The position numbers were made by a program, and so were the translations under genes. This document shows, one piece after another, positions 32,301 to 34,183 of a DNA stretch of 34,183 nucleotides. Source of the stretch: Deltaproteobacteria bacterium (lineage in GTDB: Bacteria; Myxococcota_C; UBA6777); the NCBI GenBank assembly GCA_002731275.1, contig PCBK01000111.1, positions 1 through 34,183 of the forward strand. Direction: 5' to 3'. Each line of letters begins with the position of its first letter. The first letter of the stretch is position 1. The notes beneath the pieces are model-generated. The model did no database searches and was not told the origin of the DNA. It was given only the letters and a program-made list of their open reading frames with translations.

Positions 32301-34183
32301 ATCTCCGTTGGAGCGACGTTGGGGTGGGAAGTCCTTGGTGCGCGAAGACTCTTTGGTGATTCCCGAATCAGTTTTAATCTCCGTTGGAGCGACGTTGGGG
32401 TGGGAAGGACGCATCGAAGGAGGCAGCTGAGGCGCCTGCCGTGTGGTTTTAATCTCCGTTGGAGCGACGTTGGGGTGGGAAGCAGGGAATCCAAATCAAT
32501 CGCAATTCCATCTTCTTTCACCGTTTTAATCTCCGTTGGAGCGACGTTGGGGTGGGAAGCCCTTCAGGTCCGATGATTGGTGTGTATGCTCGAACCGTTT
32601 TAATCTCCGTTGGAGCGACGTTGGGGTGGGAAGAAAGCAATGTCAACAAACGAAAAACCATGTGTGTTTTAATCTCCGTTGGAGCGACGTTGGGGTGGGA
32701 AGCAACTTTGTCATCGAACTGTCGTCGCTCTATGTGTATGTTTTAATCTCCGTTGGAGCGACGTTGGGGTGGGAAGCTCAGTGATACCACCAATTACCAG
32801 AAAAGGGCAACCAGTTTTAATCTCCGTTGGAGCGACGTTGGGGTGGGAAGTGAGTGTCGAGATCCCTCGCATCGAGGTAAAGAGCGGAGTTTTAATCTCC
32901 GTTGGAGCGACGTTGGGGTGGGAAGTCGTGATCGGCGCACATCAAGCGACCAACCCCCTCTATGCTGTTTTAATCTCCGTTGGAGCGACGTTGGGGTGGG
33001 AAGTCGAGGAGCCGGGGGGAGACCCCGGCTATGTCGATGTTTTAATCTCCGTTGGAGCGACGTTGGGGTGGGAAGATCTGGCTGTCGATCCTTGGCCGGC
33101 TCCAATCAAAGCAGTTTTAATCTCCGTTGGAGCGACGTTGGGGTGGGAAGTCCTTGGTAGTGGAAAAGTGAGACCATTTCACTACTTGTGTTTTAATCTC
33201 CGTTGGAGCGACGTTGGGGTGGGAAGCAGAAGCCCAATCCGGTGCCCAAACTCCCAAGCGAGCTGTTTTAATCTCCGTTGGAGCGACGTTGGGGTGGGAA
33301 GTTACGTTCAATCCGAACGTGGCCAAGGTGTTGCTTGCAGTTTTAATCTCCGTTGGAGCGACGTTGGGGTGGGAAGACCAGCGCAGACAAACGCGCGCCG
33401 GGGTCGTGACCAATATTGTTTTAATCTCCGTTGGAGCGACGTTGGGGTGGGAAGAAAGAGCGCTTCGACGTGGGCGTCGATTCTGTCGAGATATGTTTTA
33501 ATCTCCGTTGGAGCGACGTTGGGGTAGGAAGCTCGAAGATTCTTCCAAGCGTCTTCCACTGACTCAAGAAGAGTTTTAATCTCCGTTGGAGCGACGTTGG
33601 GGTGGGAAGCTATGTTTTTCGCCACCCTAGCACGCTGGCAGAAGTTTTAATCTCCGTTGGAGCGACGTTGGGGTGGGAAGTTCACCCCCTACAAGCGCAC
33701 GGGCAAGATTTTGGGTTTTAATCTCCGTTGGAGCGACGTTGGGGTGGGAAGTCGCTGACTGGTTGGCCTGCGAACATGGCGTCTTCAAGAGTGTTTTAAT
33801 CTCCGTTGGAGCGACGTTGGGGTGGGAAGCACGGTGTGTGTGCTTTCGCGTTGTACGACGTAAATGGTTTTAATCTCCGTTGGAGCGACGTTGGGGTGGG
33901 AAGATACAGGCGGGAGGTTCGTGGGGGAGGGTGTCGACCATGTTTTAATCTCCGTTGGAGCGACGTTGGGGTGGGAAGACGACACAATCATCTACCTGGT
34001 GCGGTTGAATCTGGTTTTAATCTCCGTTGGAGCGACGTTGGGGTGGGAAGCCCCTTTTGTTTGTCAGCTACAAAAAGGTGTGAAAGTGGAGTTTTAATCT
34101 CCGTTGGAGCGACGTTGGGGTGGGAAGTTCCAGAGCATCAACGACCTGAGACTTTTGGGCGTTTTAATCTCCGTTGGAGCGAC
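29351..34183 (-). CRISPR. Large CRISPR array, 65 complete repeats plus one truncated at the edge
   Basis: Repeats are 37 nt; on the plus strand they start GTTTTAATCTCC, contain GGAGCGACGTTG and end GGGTGGGAAG. I count 65 complete units (starts 29351, 29425, 29500 ... 34091) and a 23-nt partial one at 34161, at an average period of 74 nt. Spacers are 31-49 nt, mostly 34-41. The first unit has about 8 mismatches and the second 3. Units 3, 4, 5, 6, 9, 20, 26 and 57 have one each; nearly all others are perfect. Decay at the left marks the trailer end. On the minus strand the repeat ends ATTAAAAC, like a crRNA 5' handle, after a CTCC-AAC-GGAG hairpin. The array is therefore read right to left from a leader beyond the window. 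No cas gene is in view; type I or III is possible. Confidence 0.98.

Noticed and set aside
29604-34097. Many open frames across the CRISPR array with recurring VLISVGATLGWE or FNLRWSDVGVG
   Set aside because: They are translations of the 37-nt repeat in its different frames; the period is not a multiple of three and no start sites are credible.
29388-34160. General enrichment of short hairpins in spacers (for example in 31749-31787, 33302-33339 and 33455-33494)
   Set aside because: Stems of 6 bp are expected in about four of 65 spacers by chance; only the two spacers with 8- to 10-bp perfect stems were kept as findings.

Overview
The window looks like chromosomal DNA from a Myxococcota-type (former Deltaproteobacteria) Gram-negative of moderate GC content. 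The evidence is the mix of families: Hanks-type Ser/Thr kinases with HRD/DWG motifs, PATAN (DUF4388) response regulators, MglB-like roadblock proteins, PEGA and OmpA proteins, Cys-rich repeat lipoproteins, a secreted caspase-like protein and an ETF operon. This is inferred from gene content; I see no rRNA, tRNA or cas gene.

Layout. 1-320: the end of a 30-bp tandem-repeat ORF and three REP-like hairpins. 353-760 (-): a YccU-type CoA-binding protein. 1067-7634 (+): a seven-gene signalling cassette: histidine kinase, receiver-PATAN-TPR regulator, roadblock protein, ODP-type di-iron metallo-beta-lactamase-fold protein, a second receiver-PATAN-TPR protein with a degenerate receiver, a membrane-anchored OmpA protein and a membrane-anchored roadblock-like protein. 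FNR/CRP-type boxes lie before the first and fifth genes. I read it as an oxygen/redox-responsive phosphorelay that feeds small-GTPase-type (roadblock) or envelope outputs. 7635-8213: a non-coding gap with a 29-bp perfect inverted repeat. 8214-11279 (-): ECF-like sigma factor, membrane anti-sigma-like DUF4384 protein and exported caspase-fold protein, in operon order. 11565-14015 (+): FadR-like TetR regulator, etfB and etfA (electron transfer flavoprotein, fatty-acid beta-oxidation context).

14303-16456 (+): a PEGA membrane protein. 16480-22073 (-): a 949-aa SEC-C/TPR-like protein with a possible C-terminal HEPN-type domain, a LolA-like exported protein, and a basic Cys-rich exported protein of unknown function. 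22421-23638 (+): a Cys-repeat lipoprotein. 23789-25291 (-): a Kelch lipoprotein. 25527-26891 (-) and 27188-29137 (+): two divergent Ser/Thr kinases. 29351 to the right edge: a very large CRISPR array with 65 complete 37-nt repeats plus a truncated one. The decayed repeats are on the left, and the repeat complement ends in ATTAAAAC. The leader and any cas genes should therefore lie beyond the right edge, with crRNA made from the minus strand.

The most notable items are the ODP/roadblock/PATAN cassette with its pseudo-receiver and FNR-type boxes; a pair of CRISPR spacers, about 3.4 kb apart, that share one protospacer boundary and differ only at synonymous codon positions; the sigma/anti-sigma/caspase operon; and the SEC-C protein with an R-x4-H motif.
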